Below, piece after piece: positions 12,113 through 24,900 of a DNA stretch of 64,000 bases. Source of the stretch: Ryuthela nishihirai (Eukaryota; Arthropoda; Arachnida; Araneae; Heptathelidae); assembly GCA_038380435.1 (NCBI GenBank), contig JAWZYU010000058.1, positions 930,001 through 994,000 on the forward strand, given 5' to 3'. Position numbers and translations under genes: made by a program. Below the pieces are notes generated by a model. That model did no database searches and was not told where the DNA came from. It saw only the letters and a list, made by a program, of their open reading frames with translations. Numbering within the stretch: the stretch's first letter is position 1; each line of letters starts with the position of its first letter.

Positions 12113-12660
12113 GATAGTCGGTAGCTTAACCAATCATAGGTCAAAAGGGGGACAGAGCTACGAACTTAGAAAACTTCGATATTGGTCACTTTTGTCATGA
12201 CATCATTGATGTGAGTAGTGCTCAGTGCCTCTGTTCTTACTTGTGAATTCGATTCATTTGGGGAAAGGTTACTGCAATAGGTGGGGGACAGAACCGGATT
12301 TTTCGAAAGGGTAAGATGAAGATAGGACTTTGTACCCCACTGGATCTTGGCTGTGAAACTTGAACGGTGCTTTGGTTCAATCTTCGATCCTTACTTTGAC
12401 TGCTTCCCTCATAAATATTTTCATATATCCTCGACTGATACAACATATAATTTACCCGTTTTTATACGTGCTGAAAGTTTTATTTGCACACAGTAACTAT
12501 CATACCAGTTTAATACGAATTTGTGAGCTAAAGTTTAAAATTGAAAATATTGGCTAGCAACCTTAAATATAAATTTAATTGACATAATATAACCCCACAT
12601 ATATATATGTCCTATTACTGGAGCAGGGAACTGACATATCCTTTGAAAAAAAATGTGATC
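12113..12660 (+). repeat. Unclassified dispersed repeat, copy C
   Basis: It follows the LINE tail directly: CGGTAGCTTAACCAATCATA, ATTGGTCAC, GACATCATTGATG, GTAAGATGAAGATAGGACTT, GATACAACATATAATTTACC and TTACTGGAGCAGGGAACT. It is colinear with 3880-4570. Confidence 0.6.
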
Positions 12661-13995
12661 AATACAGTATAAGAAAAACATATAATCAATACAGCATAAG
12701 AGAACTTCGATGTGGCTAATTTATTCAATTTATTCACGATAACAAGCATACAGCATCGATGTATGTCCATGACAATCGATAAATCTGACAATTCCTGATG
12801 ACATTATACAATCTCACATAACAATAACTATATTACAGAATCTGATTCCTCATGGGCGAACACAATTTCAAGTGACAACAATAATAATATGCATTGTATA
12901 TCTCCATGAGGTTGACAGTTCTGAAATCACAAACATAATAATACTGAAGCTTACTTCTAACGAGCGAATGCAATTTCGAGTGACAATAATAATACCTAAT
13001 GAATATCTCCATGAAGTTGACAATCCTGGAAGCAGCCGACATAAGTCAACAATACCGAAGTTGTGTATACGATTTGTGGGTCGTGTCATTCATGAATTAC
13101 TTTTCTCCTAACTACTGGGTGTAAGGCATGCTTAATTAATGTGTCAAAGAATCAGAACACAGGCTTCACAATTTTTCTGAGGACCCTTCGAAATAGCTGG
13201 ACACCTGCGCTGATTCTACCTCTGTTGTGTGTGTGTGGGCGGGCTATTGTGTAAACTCTCCCAGATGGAAAGCTGTCCACGTGAATCTCGTCCACTTTGT
13301 GGATCTCCCGTTTCGTGCATTGGAACAGCTCAGAATTCGCCGAAATCTTCCATTTCGGGGCAGCAACAGCTAGAACCGTAACGACAGTAGCTGAAGTGGC
13401 TTGGTCGCCCTTATGATGAGCGGAATGCCGGGAAAGCTTTGCAGTTCGCTCCTATAGCAATCTTTGTCAATGAAGCAGTCCTGCGGTTTGGTGACCTTGT
13501 AAGAAGCGAGGGTCTAGGGGGTGATCCTGTCTGTAGTGGAGGGAACAGTGACTCTACCGTTTCGGCCACGGTGACGTATTGAATCGTGTGTGGGCGGTCA
13601 TTGAAGGGGTGTACTTGGATTTGGCACAGCGGCAGTGGTCCGTGTGACTGTGGACGCTGCTCGCGCCGGATGGCATGTAAAGTTTTCCTAGGTGGCTTTA
13701 GGTGTCAAATCTCAGTCGTGGTCTTCTGGCTCCGATTCTGAGTTCACCCTGGATTGGGGCGTTCGGTCAAAGCCACCTCGATTCACCAGGCGTGGAAAAC
13801 CTGGAGTAAAAGGACGGAAGAAAGGAGGGATATTAATTATGCATAAAAATTCACGTGATATAATGTGTTTAAAATTAAAGACAAAGCTATCTTTTTTTGA
13901 AAGCAATTAAAATGAAATTATTTATTCATAAGTATTTTATTAAGATAATTGAGAATATTTAAAATGAAACTACCAATTGGATTTTTATTAATTGA
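12661..13995. other. Unassigned; possibly the end of a Gypsy element
   Basis: 12661-13100 contains two imperfect direct repeats (AATATCTCCATGAAGTTGACA type, at about 12898 and about 12999). 13100-13850 is more GC-rich than its surroundings. A minus-strand frame (13712-13906) is proline- and arginine-rich. It lies downstream of the Gypsy pol relic in that element's orientation and may be its 3' part or LTR, but no motif proves this. Confidence 0.3.
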
Positions 13996-13999
13996 GCAA

Positions 14000-14812
14000 T
14001 AAAAAGATGTGCTATATTTTCGAAAATTAGGTCTTCTCTTACTGCAGTGTGCAGGCGTATTACATCGACGAGTTTTTGGCCTTGTTTGACCTTTGGTTCG
14101 GTGCAATGTTGGAGGAGGATGGGATATTTTTTCCTTTGGTTTTTCCTAATAGTCGCGCCTCTGCAGACAGCAAATGCATGTCTGTACATAGTTGCGAATA
14201 TCGGAGTATATTCCTGATCAATATTACTCGGATTTAACTCTCTGTTGTTCCCAACCAGCGGACCTCAACAAGGGTTATCGTAACAGAACTCTAAAATTTG
14301 CCCTCTTTGACTGAGTAGTACCACCACTTGGTCTATGATGTTAGTGCCAGGATTTACTTGGTCGAAATGAAATAGGGCTCCCTCTTTCATGTAGAAAGGG
14401 GCAGGGGCATTGATGGCGAGGCTAGTGTTTTGACCTTCCACTGCATCTATAATCCCCCCTAGTGCAGGGTCCTCCATCTGCATCTCCCTCAGCAGGGCTC
14501 AGTTCCCTAATTGTCTGGGAGGGTGTGCGTCCTTCTCAAGTGCCTGTATGTTTTGCGCAGGGTGTCGGCGATGATATTTTGCTCCCATGAGTGATACACG
14601 ACATCGATATCATAATCCCGAAGTGTGAGGTTGCACTTCGCCAGTCTGCTCGAAGGTTCTTTAAGCTTCATTAAGTATGATAAAGAGGAGTGATCATATA
14701 CGACTGTGAATCGGCGGATATAGAGATACTGTTTGAAACGGGTGATTGCAAATTTTATGGCGAGGGCTTCATTCTCGATGGTGGAGCAGTGATGGATGAG
14801 TCACATTATTTT
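14000..14812 (-). pseudogene. Ty3/Gypsy pol relic: RNase H to integrase
   Basis: Read on the minus strand from about 14805, the translation gives STIENEALAIKFAITRFKQY, then FTVVYDHSSLSYLM, LKEPSSRLAKCNL and DYDIDVVYHSWEQN. This is the RNase H end of Ty3/Gypsy polyproteins, where the aspartate of the usual TDH is retained as YDH. Next comes the linker frame 14265-14483 (LFHFDQVNP), then DIRNYVQTCICCLQ, which fits the C-C half of the integrase HHCC zinc finger. Frameshifts and stops separate the pieces. No protease, RT or paired LTRs are seen. Dead. Confidence 0.75.
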
Positions 14813-15231
14813 GAATTCACGCCAAAATTTCCTATTAAAAATTCGTAACAATAATAAAAGGTGTCTCTGGAAAAACCGGAAGGGGGTGAATTCCCATCAT
14901 TAGTTACATATTGCTACATAAGATGAAGTTGGATGGGGGAATTTTGAATTCATCTATAACAGAATTTGGTAAGTTACGGACCGACCGTTACAAAGATATC
15001 GTTGCAAATATTAAAAACGATAAATTGGGTACTTTTATCATTTAATATATATTATTCCAAAATAGGATCGGATTTAACGATGGGCTGCTTAAAGGGGGCC
15101 ATGCCCCTTTTGACAATGCTATTATAGGTAAAAGAGGCAAAAATTGATAAATCTTTGTCTAGTGGATGCACATTTGAAGAGTTATTTTTAAAGACTTGTA
15201 AAAGGAAAGAGGGGATTTTTTTGGGGTTGTT
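14813..15231. other. Intergenic, nothing recognised
   Basis: No recognisable ORF or repeat lies between the Gypsy relic and the next SINE. Confidence 0.45.
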
Positions 15232-15522
15232 TGGTTGTTTTACCTCTGAGCGGCACTTTTTTGCACACCATGGGCTAAATGGCCAGGTCACATGGACCCC
15301 GAAGGCTCAGAGAAGGTTGGGGGAGGGGACCCACTGGAACAGCTGTTGGGAGACATATAGTAGCCTCCCGTCAAGGCCATCCAGCGTGTTCTTTAATGTG
15401 CACAGTGTATGGCTCTCCCGCACACGGGGCCACTGCCTAACGTCCCATCCGACGGACGTCGGCCTTTCCAAGCCCATCGGTGTCCCCTACTGACCGTGGG
15501 GAGGGCGGGGAATTTTGCGGAG
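15232..15522 (-). repeat. tRNA-derived SINE lacking its tRNA head
   Basis: Well-preserved body on the minus strand, from the 3' end TTTTACCTCTGAGCGGCAC through CACCATGGGCTAAATGGCC to GGCGGGGAATTTTGCGGAGA. The break at about 15522 removes the tRNA-like 5' part, as expected of 5' truncation during reverse transcription. Confidence 0.85.
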
Positions 15523-16067
15523 AGGAAAGAGGGGAGCAGTTCTACTGCAATGGGAATTTCATGTTAAATCATAAAGGAAATAAGATTTGATAGTTTTATT
15601 TTATTCTTTTTAAACTTCTTGTTTCACTTTTTTTTTAGTTTTTTTTTTTGCTATGCTAAAAAATTAGCCTAAACTATTCATCACCAGTCTTAAATTTTTA
15701 ATTTCGCTTAACAATTGAAAAACGATAAAATAAAATCCATGATTTTTATTTCTGTTTTTATTAAGATTATTATTCCTTTATGATGCTACCTGCAGAAAGT
15801 TTAAATAAATTTCTAGAAGTATTGGTATTTCCGTTTGATGAAACAATTCTTTGTAATGTGTCAAAGTGATTGAGAATAGATGTCTGCGCAAGTGGAAACT
15901 AAAATAAATATAAAAATATAAATTACCTAATTCTTTTATAGCTGAATTTCTTTTCTCCCTCGTATCAAACAAAACTGAATATATCCAAATCTTAGTTCAG
16001 GAGAGGTTTTTGGGCATGCACAGACTGAAATCAATAGGAAAAACAATGGAAATGAGAATTCGGTTTT
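15523..16067. other. AT-rich intergenic
   Basis: Contains poly-T runs and short ORFs only; nothing recognised. Confidence 0.45.
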
Positions 16068-16135
16068 GTTGGGTTCTTTTACCTCTGAGCGAAATTTCCC
16101 TACACAGTGGATTAAATAGCCAAGTGAATCGATGT
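16068..16135 (-). repeat. SINE 3' end fragment
   Basis: CTTTTACCTCTGAGCG and GGATTAAATAGCCAAGTG match the SINE 3' end. It directly abuts an RNase H LINE fragment. Confidence 0.55.
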
Positions 16136-16139
16136 AAAG

Positions 16140-16700
16140 GACAAACGGATGATCGTGCTTAGCCGTCATGTGGTTCAAGGTGAGACTGATGTAGCTTGCA
16201 TTTCCTATTTTGCAATCCTACTTGCAAAACTGCAGTAGGATCTGGTCTACAATGATAGTATCACAGCAGATCATGCCGATCCCACTGATGTGCCAGACTT
16301 TGAGCCATCTGTGAACACAGGAAAGAAGTACGTGTGTTCATCAGGTGGCTGTGAATGTGTTGCCAGAACACGAAATTGGGTGTAAAGGCACAAGCCCCGT
16401 TCTGCAAAAGGGGAAAATCTCAGGAAGGGGAAACAACGAGCCACTGTGGAAGTGTTTCTTTTATCTATTGGGCAAGGCGATCGAGACTGATGTTGATGTC
16501 TCTGAGGTAGCCTCTGAGCTGCAAACCAAAAGAACGAATTACATTAGGGGGATTATGAGAAAGAAGGACTGAAAACTCAATCCCAAGTGGAATTGCGAGA
16601 CAGGGATCTCAAATTAAATGCGTACTGTAAGAACAACAGGTGACGGCGAATAGATAACGACCGTTCATCTGTGTCAATCGAATCAAGAAAAGGTGAAAAT
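16140..16700 (-). pseudogene. I/Jockey-like LINE fragment, RNase H region
   Basis: Colinear with 36770-37265: GATCTGGTCTACAATGATAG, CAGCAGATCATG, GTGCCAGACTTTGAGCCATC, GGTGGCTGTG, GGGGAAACA and ACTGATGTTGATGTCTCTGA. In the better copy this corresponds to the segment from the N-terminal linker into the RNase H domain. The frame is broken throughout. Confidence 0.75.
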
Positions 16701-16784
16701 ATTAAACAGATATTTTAACTAGTTCATTCATGATACAAAATCGAAATTTAATTGGTAAAGTGTGGTGAACAAGAGATTGGGTTG

Positions 16785-16862
16785 CCCTAAAGAGGATTCG
16801 AACACATGTCTCCCAAAGAAGCATACCAGGAGTCATAAGCATTTGACCCCAAGAGATTATTC
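16785..16862 (-). repeat. tRNA-like sequence, probably SINE-derived
   Basis: On the minus strand it contains the B-box-like GTGTTCGAATCC and a 5' GGGGTCAAATGCTTATGAC. The A box is poor, so a functional tRNA is unlikely. Confidence 0.25.
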
Positions 16863-17679
16863 GTTTTCTATAAAAATGTCACATTTTAAGTGTTTCTTGT
16901 CTATGGACATTTTCACGTGATACTTTATTAAAAGGGATTTGCATTGAGAGAAGCTTTTCACTTCTTTTACCGCAGTGAATTCGGATCATTCAGCTGTTTA
17001 CCCTTTTAAAAATGTTTTCTTATTGAACTTTGAATTAGTTATTAATGAAATATTTTTATTTTCGCTTTCCAAACTGATTTATTTAGATTTGCATCTTTAC
17101 AAATTGCTACATTTGTTGTGGTAAACTCTGTATTTGAATGTGGATGAATTGGATTAATTCTTTTAAGTGTAGCCAGGCTCTATTTCTGGAAAACAAATCG
17201 ATGGAGGGAGAGGAGGGAGAGGGGTGCGCAAAAGCACAATCGAGCTGAATACTTTGATGGTGAAGAGGTGTTATTTTCACGGTAAATATTTGATTTGTTC
17301 TTTCACTTCCAGTGGGAAGAAACATTCAATTTCTTTTGTCTTAAGAGATATATGTAAGTTTTTCCTCCCGTCGGATAAATATTAATTAAATCCACGGGAT
17401 CTGACGTGTCATCAGGAGGCCGTGGGTTCGGATTCCACTTGGCTCAAGCCAGTTTTACCTCTACACCAAGCGTACATAAACACTTTTATCTGTATCGTGT
17501 GAAAATGAAGGAATATAACATAAACTTTTCAGTCTGGCTGTGTTGTTTATTTTATTTATAGTCCCATATTTTTAAATAAAAAATCTTTGAAACATCACAG
17601 AATTTAGAATAACAATTACATCAATGCTATAAAAAGAATAAAATTGTAATACAATTTTAATTATAAAGCAGAAATGGTA

Positions 17680-18185
17680 GAGCTCTGACAATATGCACCA
17701 TTCTGGGTCGTAGATATCAGAAGAAATCTGAAATTTGATCTCCGACGTGTCCTTAAATATCGAATAGAGGTCATGTAGAGGTGAATCCTTGATCTACGAG
17801 TGCTAGAAACGTGAAAATTACTGTCTGAGGATGTTTCGGGTTGTAGATCTCAAAAATCTTACTAAAGTTTGGATCCGGGGGGACGTTTAAAGGTCAACGA
17901 TCAAGTTTAGATATACCACTGCTGGGGAGCTAAAAATTGCTTCTTGAGGGTATTTGAGTCGTAGATCTCAGAATGTTTGCTGAATTTTAGATGATATGGG
18001 TCATTCGAGGTGAAAGGTCCAATTTCGACATACATGTGCTGGAGAGTTAAAAACTGGCGAATATCTCGGGCAATAGAACGCAGAAATGGAGGAATGTTTC
18101 AAGATCCGGTGTAGCATTCAAGGTCGTATAGAGGTCGGAATAAAGATTTAGAAATCAAGTGGTGCCCGAATGCACCGATTGATTT
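17680..18185. repeat. Degenerate tandem repeat, about 121 bp units
   Basis: The block GGGTCGTAGATCTCAGAA recurs near 17704, 17827, 17947 and 18067. Each unit also carries an AAAGGTC or GAGGTC block and GTGCTGGAGAGTTAAAAACTG variants. About four diverged units; no coding frame. Confidence 0.65.
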
Positions 18186-21100
18186 CTAGTTTATTAATAT
18201 AGCTCGGGATTGAACAGGCTATGCCATTTTGTACGATCTTCTTCATGCAGTTCAAATATAGCCACAGGTCATCAAAGATACTATTTATAAGTAAAAAAGA
18301 GCGTTAGATTACAGCGTGTGTGAACAATTTGTCCATCTCTTATATTCAAATAATATCAAATATATAATTGAATACAAAATAATAATATTAGAAATAAATT
18401 TATAATTTTTAAAATAAAGTTCAAATTCAATTACATTCTGGACAGTGCACAGTATTCATTCTTATATATGCTTATTCTTGGTAAGGGAGACCAAAATGCT
18501 TTCCTGGGGGGGAAATTCGATCATACTACAATTTAGAAGTAAAATATAAATCTCACGCTCATAAAGGCTGACCATCCTGGACTCCAGCATTGTAAAACTA
18601 TGGAAACAAATGGAATAATCTTTACGATAAGAACAAACATATTATACTATTTCTAAATAATTTCTCGAAAGATACAGATTTTTATAAAACTAGTAAACTT
18701 GAAATAGCAACTCTATTAATAAGGATAACATATATCCATACTTCTAAATAATTATATCTAAGCTTTTTCAATTAATTTATTCAAATTTTGAAAATTAAAT
18801 ACTTTTTATTTTTGAAGGGCATTGTGGCAGACCTTCTACTATTGTATTAAACTGAAGGCTCCTGTCAGATCTTTGTGGCAAACAGCTTCTTGAAATGATA
18901 TTTATCATCTTTTTGATTTATTTATTTTGAATACTATACCGAAGGGTATACTGAAGAAAAAGGGCTTATATTCTTAAAAAGAAATGTCTTCATGAGGTCA
19001 TACACAGCATAACCATAATATCTTATCAAGAAATTCCCTATCTGGGTCTTTAATGGGATCAAATACCCAATGTAAGACCTCTAAGGGATCAAGTCCAGCA
19101 GCCTTGCCTAAAAGGAACTTCGTGCAATGCGAATCAAGTGAGTGCATCGCAACATTATTTGATGACCGCCAAAATTATATTTTTCTCTTGTTTGCATATA
19201 CTATATTTTAATTTCACTGTGACTAAGTTTTTTTAATTCACTGGAGTATACAATAAGAAACGAAGAACATTTAACAACTTTTAAGAAATGTTTCAGTGCA
19301 TATTTTTCAAATTTAGACAACATTCAGTATACGTTTACTGCGATTAAATAATTTTTCGTATTATTTGTATAGGAACTGATATTTGGTGAAAATACATAAT
19401 CCATCACACGAGTCTTTATAATTTTTTGTCTAATTCCTTATTTAATTGATGAAAATAAATAATTGCTCTTATAACCTGAAAGAACCGGAAACTCCTTTGT
19501 TGATGATATACAAGTTATATGTGGTTTTCTTACTTTTGAGCTTTTATAGGTTTGATGATGTTTGCGAAGTGTTGTATTGATTATATATTAAAAAATGTGT
19601 TGTATGCTTATCTCTATCTTCATGACTTCATTTGGAAAAAAAACTTCTCTCATAAAAACAAATATATTATTAAAATTAAACACTTAATACATTACTATAT
19701 ATGTGCTGAAAGATTATATAAAATTTTATTTCAAATATTTTTACCATGTCTGCTACAATAATAGCCTAACTTTTTAAAGCAGTCTTGTTGCCATATCGTC
19801 AAATCAAATTATAAATTGAAATGTATTTTAAACCGATTATGAGTAGATTGATTTTCGTTGAATGGTAACTTCACCCTCACAGTAAACAGTTCGTACGTTA
19901 TCGTTTTGAGCAACATTCGAAATTTCGAAGCATGGTACTAATGACATTTTCAACCTAGGAGCATCGAATGAGAGAAAGAGGGAATAATAATCATATATCG
20001 GTAAGTGCCGGAATAGATGCATCAGTTGAGTAAGAATGTAAACTTGTAACTGAAAGATGTATTTTATTAGATTACCAAAAGATTAGTTTTCATTGAATGG
20101 CAATATGATTGAACAGTCACAGTTACTCCTTTACAATTTTATTTCAAACTCCGCTTTCGCAGAGCCCTTTTTCGACGAAGGCCCTACCTGGCTGATTTGA
20201 GATTAAACGCAAATAATAATACTTCTACCTATATATCTAAATTTTATACAGGTAGTTGTAGTTAGCTATGAAAAGCAAACAAATATAATAACACAAAAAT
20301 AACAATTGAGAATATTATTTTTATCCTTTTTTATTTCATATGCTTTTACACGAATATTGAAGTCTCATCACGAATAGTTTAGCCGAATTATTTTTCCATG
20401 CCATGTAATAGAGTATGTAATTGATATCACACGTATTCAAAAACACAAAGTGGGAATAAAATTATTTTTACAGATTTTCATTTGTATTTCGATATTTGAC
20501 AACGGAACGTGAATTCCAAATAAATAAACAAACTATAAATGAACTGATTTATTATATAAGGCAACAGAATTGCATAAATCATAAACAATTTCTTCACTAA
20601 TCACACAAAACAACAATATGCGATCAATCAGTATAAAATGATCCCAATTGCCAGATTTTCATTGAAAAGCGCATTTTTCTACGATATAGATAAATTGCTA
20701 TTTTACTTGGAACTAAAACCTTTCTTATTAGTTAAACATCCAAAAGTGATCACTTAACATAACACAAACAAAAAGTATCTCCAAAACCACATTTCTTACT
20801 ACCAACGCTCACAGATTACGATTAATATATTTATTCTATACACAGATTCTCCGAACTACTTATTAGACATTCAACTATCTGGTACATAATCACATGCAAG
20901 CAAGGAAGAAGTAGAATTCATCATAAGTTTCAACTTCATCGTTCGAACTCGCAAGTGACACAATTCTCACCCCGTGCTATACCTCGAGTGGTACGTTGTA
21001 ACATAGTCTCGTTTTCCATTGTTGTACGTGCATGTTCCGTTTCAGTATGTTGAAATTGAAGTCTTGTTCATAATACATTTATACAAACAAAATCCTTCAG
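18186..21100. other. Long AT-rich stretch; one short dispersed repeat
   Basis: Nothing coding is recognised. At 18855-18915 lies GGCTCCTGTCAGATC..TGTGGCAAACAGCTTCTTGA, a short repeat also found at about 31790 and about 59055. Elsewhere only short ORFs without motifs. Confidence 0.5.
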
Positions 21101-21103
21101 AGC

Positions 21104-21372
21104 CATGGGTTAAGGAGTTTAAACCAGATTACGTAATTTTGTTCGCCAAACGCATTTGTCCTGAGCTACATCTGCTGCACCTGGTCATTGTAGACCAATT
21201 CTAACAAGGTCCTGTTTGACATGTCCGCACATCACATCCTATGTCTCTCCCCTCTTTCTGAGGCCTTTAGGCACGCTGTTCATAACCATATTCGCTAATC
21301 TATAATTACCCATATGGGCAACATAGCCAAACCAAATGAGTCTCTCTTAACATTTGCACAATATGCTGCAAT
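21104..21372 (-). pseudogene. RTE-like LINE, 3' end fragment, old
   Basis: On the minus strand it matches the last 250 bp of the family: GGCAACATAGCCAAACCAAA, ATCTATAATTACCC, CCTTTAGGCACGCTGTTCAT and CCATGGGTTAAGGAG. Diverged and 5'-truncated. Confidence 0.75.
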
Positions 21373-21703
21373 GTTAAAAATAATTTTACTATCTGTGCAA
21401 TATTATTGATAATTACAAAATATTTTATTTTTCATGGATGCAGTCGGTTATTTGATAAGGTATTTTAAATTGGGGGGAAGTACTTATTCTAAAAAATTAA
21501 AAAGACTGTTTCTCTTCAAAGAAGAATAATTAATGTTAAAATAAAAAGTAACGACATAAATTTAATGTAATTTTAAACGTATTGCAATTTAGACATTTTT
21601 CCTCTTAGATATTTATGCCTTTTATAATGCAAAAAAACTTTCTACTCTAAGAGTTCATTGCTGACTGTATAATAATTTTTATAGTAGATTTAATGGTTTA
21701 AGG

Positions 21704-21916
21704 CAGTAGTTCTCAACATTTCATGCTTCACGTACCCCCTGGAAATGTGTATGCAACTGGCGTAGCCCTTGTGTAGATAGGTAACTATAGTTGTAGTATA
21801 AAAATGGGAATAAAACAAAACATATATATATATATAAAACATATATCTAGCGACTTTTGAACTCTCACGGCGTACCCGCAAAAACTTTACCGCATACCCC
21901 ATTTTGAGAATCCCTA
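21704..21916. mobile_element. hAT-type MITE, 213 bp
   Basis: Terminal inverted repeats are CAGTAGTTCTCAA (left) and TTGAGAATCCCTA (right). Perfect 8 bp target duplications GTTTAAGG lie at 21696-21703 and 21917-21924. Length and 8 bp duplication identify a hAT-superfamily non-autonomous element. No transposase. It lies just downstream of the RTE-like element that follows. Confidence 0.9.
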
Positions 21917-21988
21917 GTTTAAGGTATTTAATCCACCCATGGAAAAAAATGCATAAAGATTTCTTCTCTCTTGAACCAAATATTTCAT

Positions 21989-24900
21989 TATCATCATCAT
22001 CATCATCATCATCCTCAAGCAGCCATGGGCTACGGAGGTCCAACCAGACCGTGCAATTTAGTTCTCCAAGCAAGTCTATCCTGAGCTACATCTACTGCAT
22101 CTGGCCACTGCACACCAATTCCAACAAGGTCCTGTTTGACATTGTCTGCCCACCGCATCCTAGGTCTCCCCTTCTTTCTGCGGCCTTTAGGCACACTGTT
22201 CATAACCCTATTCACCAATCTATAATTATTCATACGGGCAACATGGCCAAACCAACGGAGTCTCTCTCTGCACAATATGCTGCTTAAAGGAGGTTGCAAA
22301 CTCCTTTGCCTAATCTCATCATTAGTTACAAAGTTGAACCACCTAATGCCCAAGATACTGCCTAAGCATCTGGAATCAAAAGCATCTAGTTTCCTGTTAT
22401 CTTATTTACAAAGTGTCCAAGTTTCACTACCATAACTAACCCTAGAAAGAACCAAACTATTATACAGTCTAATTTTAGTCTTTAGGTGTATACGCCTATT
22501 TCTCCACACTCTCCATAGATTCTTAAAAGTCCCGGCAGCAATCCCTATTCGTCTGTTAATCTCATGCCGCACATCACCATTATCTGTTACATAGCTCCCA
22601 AGATAATTAAACTGTGACACCTGCTCAAGACTGCAACCATTCAGATTAACTGAATCACAGCCTGCCTGACCAATTTTCATCACTTTAGTTTTCTCTCTGT
22701 TTATAACCAAACCTACTCTACTACCAGTCTCATCAACAGCTCGAATGAAAGAGTTCATCTCATCAACATCATTTGCCAAAAGGGCTAAATCATCAGCATA
22801 ATCTAAATCAGAAATTTTCGTATCTCCAGCCCATTTAAGGCCAAAATCTTTCCCTTGAAGTGAATTTCGCATAACATAATCAATAACCAAGCTAAAGAGA
22901 AAAGGAGACAAAATGCACCCTTGTCGAACACCAGAAGTAATGCTAAACCAATTGCTACAAGCCTTACCAACTCTCACACACGACTCAGTGTTATTATAGA
23001 GAGCTTTCATAATGTTAACTAACTTGTCTGGTATATCATATGATCTCACAATCAACCACAAATTATGACGATCAACAGAGTCGAAAGCCTTTTTGAAATC
23101 AACAAAGCTAGCAACCAAAGGTTTCTGAAACTCTAAACATTTCTCAAGAATCTGCCTAAGTGAAAATATCTGATCCACACATCCCCTACCACTTCTGAAT
23201 CCACATTGCTCATCACGCAATTGACTGTCAACCAGATTCTTAATTCTATTAAGCACAATCATGGAAAGAACTTTCCCTGGAACAGAGAGTAGGCTGATAC
23301 CCCTATAGTTATCACAAGAACTGCGATCACCTTTTTTGAAAATAGGGATAACAATAGCTCTGGTAAAATCCTTTGGAACCATGCCTTTATCATAAAAGAG
23401 ATTCAGAATTTCAGTCATCCAAGTGGTAACCGAAACATTCCCAGCTCTAAGCATTTCCGTAGTAATTTCATCTACCCCTGGGGATTTATGAAGTTTAAGT
23501 TTAGAAACAGCCAAAATAACTTCAGATTGTGTTATAGGGCCAACATTAAAGCCACCAATGCATCTATCATCATTGCAAACAATGGGAGTAGAACTAACTA
23601 CATTGTTTAGAACATCACTGAAATGCTCAGCCCACCTAGCCATGACAGAATCCTCCCCTTCTATAACCTTACCTTGTTTATCCTTCAATCCTTGTATGCC
23701 TGTCCGTTTTCTACCACACAAAACATTAACTATCTGATACAGCTCTCTGCTGTTGTGCTGTCTAACTGCTTCCTCGGCTTTGTCAGCCAAACCATCAAGC
23801 CAAAGATTCTTATCAGCAGCTAACTGATTCTTTACAAGCTTATTAAGGTCTCTGTAATGCTTTCTATTAGGACTAGTAGGGTATTGATTAAGGGCATTCC
23901 TGCAGTTCTTTCTTTCCGAAATAAGCTCAAGTGCCTTATCACTCAGATAATTTTGCCTCTTCTGCTCCTTTTTTCCTAAAAGAGTACTGTTAGTGTCCAA
24001 AAAAGCCTGTTTAAAATGATCCCATTCTTCCTCAACTTCAGTAGTAAGCAAACCATGACTGTCATAATGACTAAGTAACCTATCATGGTAAGCTTTGGCT
24101 ATAACTGGATCTTTCAGAGCTTCAGTATTAAAAGTAAATTTTTTAACCCTAGCACAACACTTTTTAAGTTTAAGTTGCAACACACTTTTAACAAGGTAAT
24201 GGTCAGATCCAATTTCAGCTCCCTTATATGCCCTGGTATTCCTAACAGAACTGGCCCATTTGCTGTTAATTAATATGTAATCAATCATATTCTTATGCAG
24301 CCCATCAGGTGAAACCCATGTGTACTTATGTATGTCGCGGTGTTTGTAATAAGTGTTAGTTATTCTGAATCCATTGAGTTTACTTACCTGTAGGAGACGT
24401 TGCCCATTGCCATTGCAGCTACCAATACCAAAAGGGCCTATTACTCCTCCCCAAAGGTCAGAGTCAGTACCAACTTTGGCATTGAAGTCACCAAGAACAA
24501 GGGTAATATCTCCTTTCTTGACAGAATTCAAAATATCCTGAAGTTGTCCATAAAACCTATCCTTCTCATCCTCATCGGCATCCTCAGCGGGGGCATAACA
24601 GCAGATAACATTCAAGTCTTTAACGCTTGTCTGAAATTTTGCTGTAAGAAACCTTTCATTAATGCACTCATATCCTAGAAGAGCATCGCTAGCGTGTCTG
24701 CTGAGAAGCAGACCCACGCCTTGGTGATGCTTATTGTCGTCCCTCCCTGAAAAGAGAAATTTAAGATTATTTTTAAGAATCTGACCTTTATCGGTCCATC
24801 TGGTCTCTTGCAAGCCGAGAATATCTAAATTATAACGGTGGAATTCTTGTGTGAGGACATCAAGAGAAAAAGCTCTGTGCAGAGTCCTCACATTCCAACT

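Noticed and set aside
16785..16862. Functional tRNA gene
   Set aside because: A B-box-like core is present, but the A box and acceptor stem are poor; a SINE-derived relic is likelier.
21904..22287. ORFs with a poly-serine run (also 46637-47092, 49179-49493, 56001-56348)
   Set aside because: The serine run is the antisense translation of the (GAT)n tail of the LINE.
24400..24678. Antisense ORFs inside RTE copies (also 29926-30207, 51240-51518, 53584-53862)
   Set aside because: They recur in every copy only because they shadow the endonuclease frame on the other strand; no independent motif.
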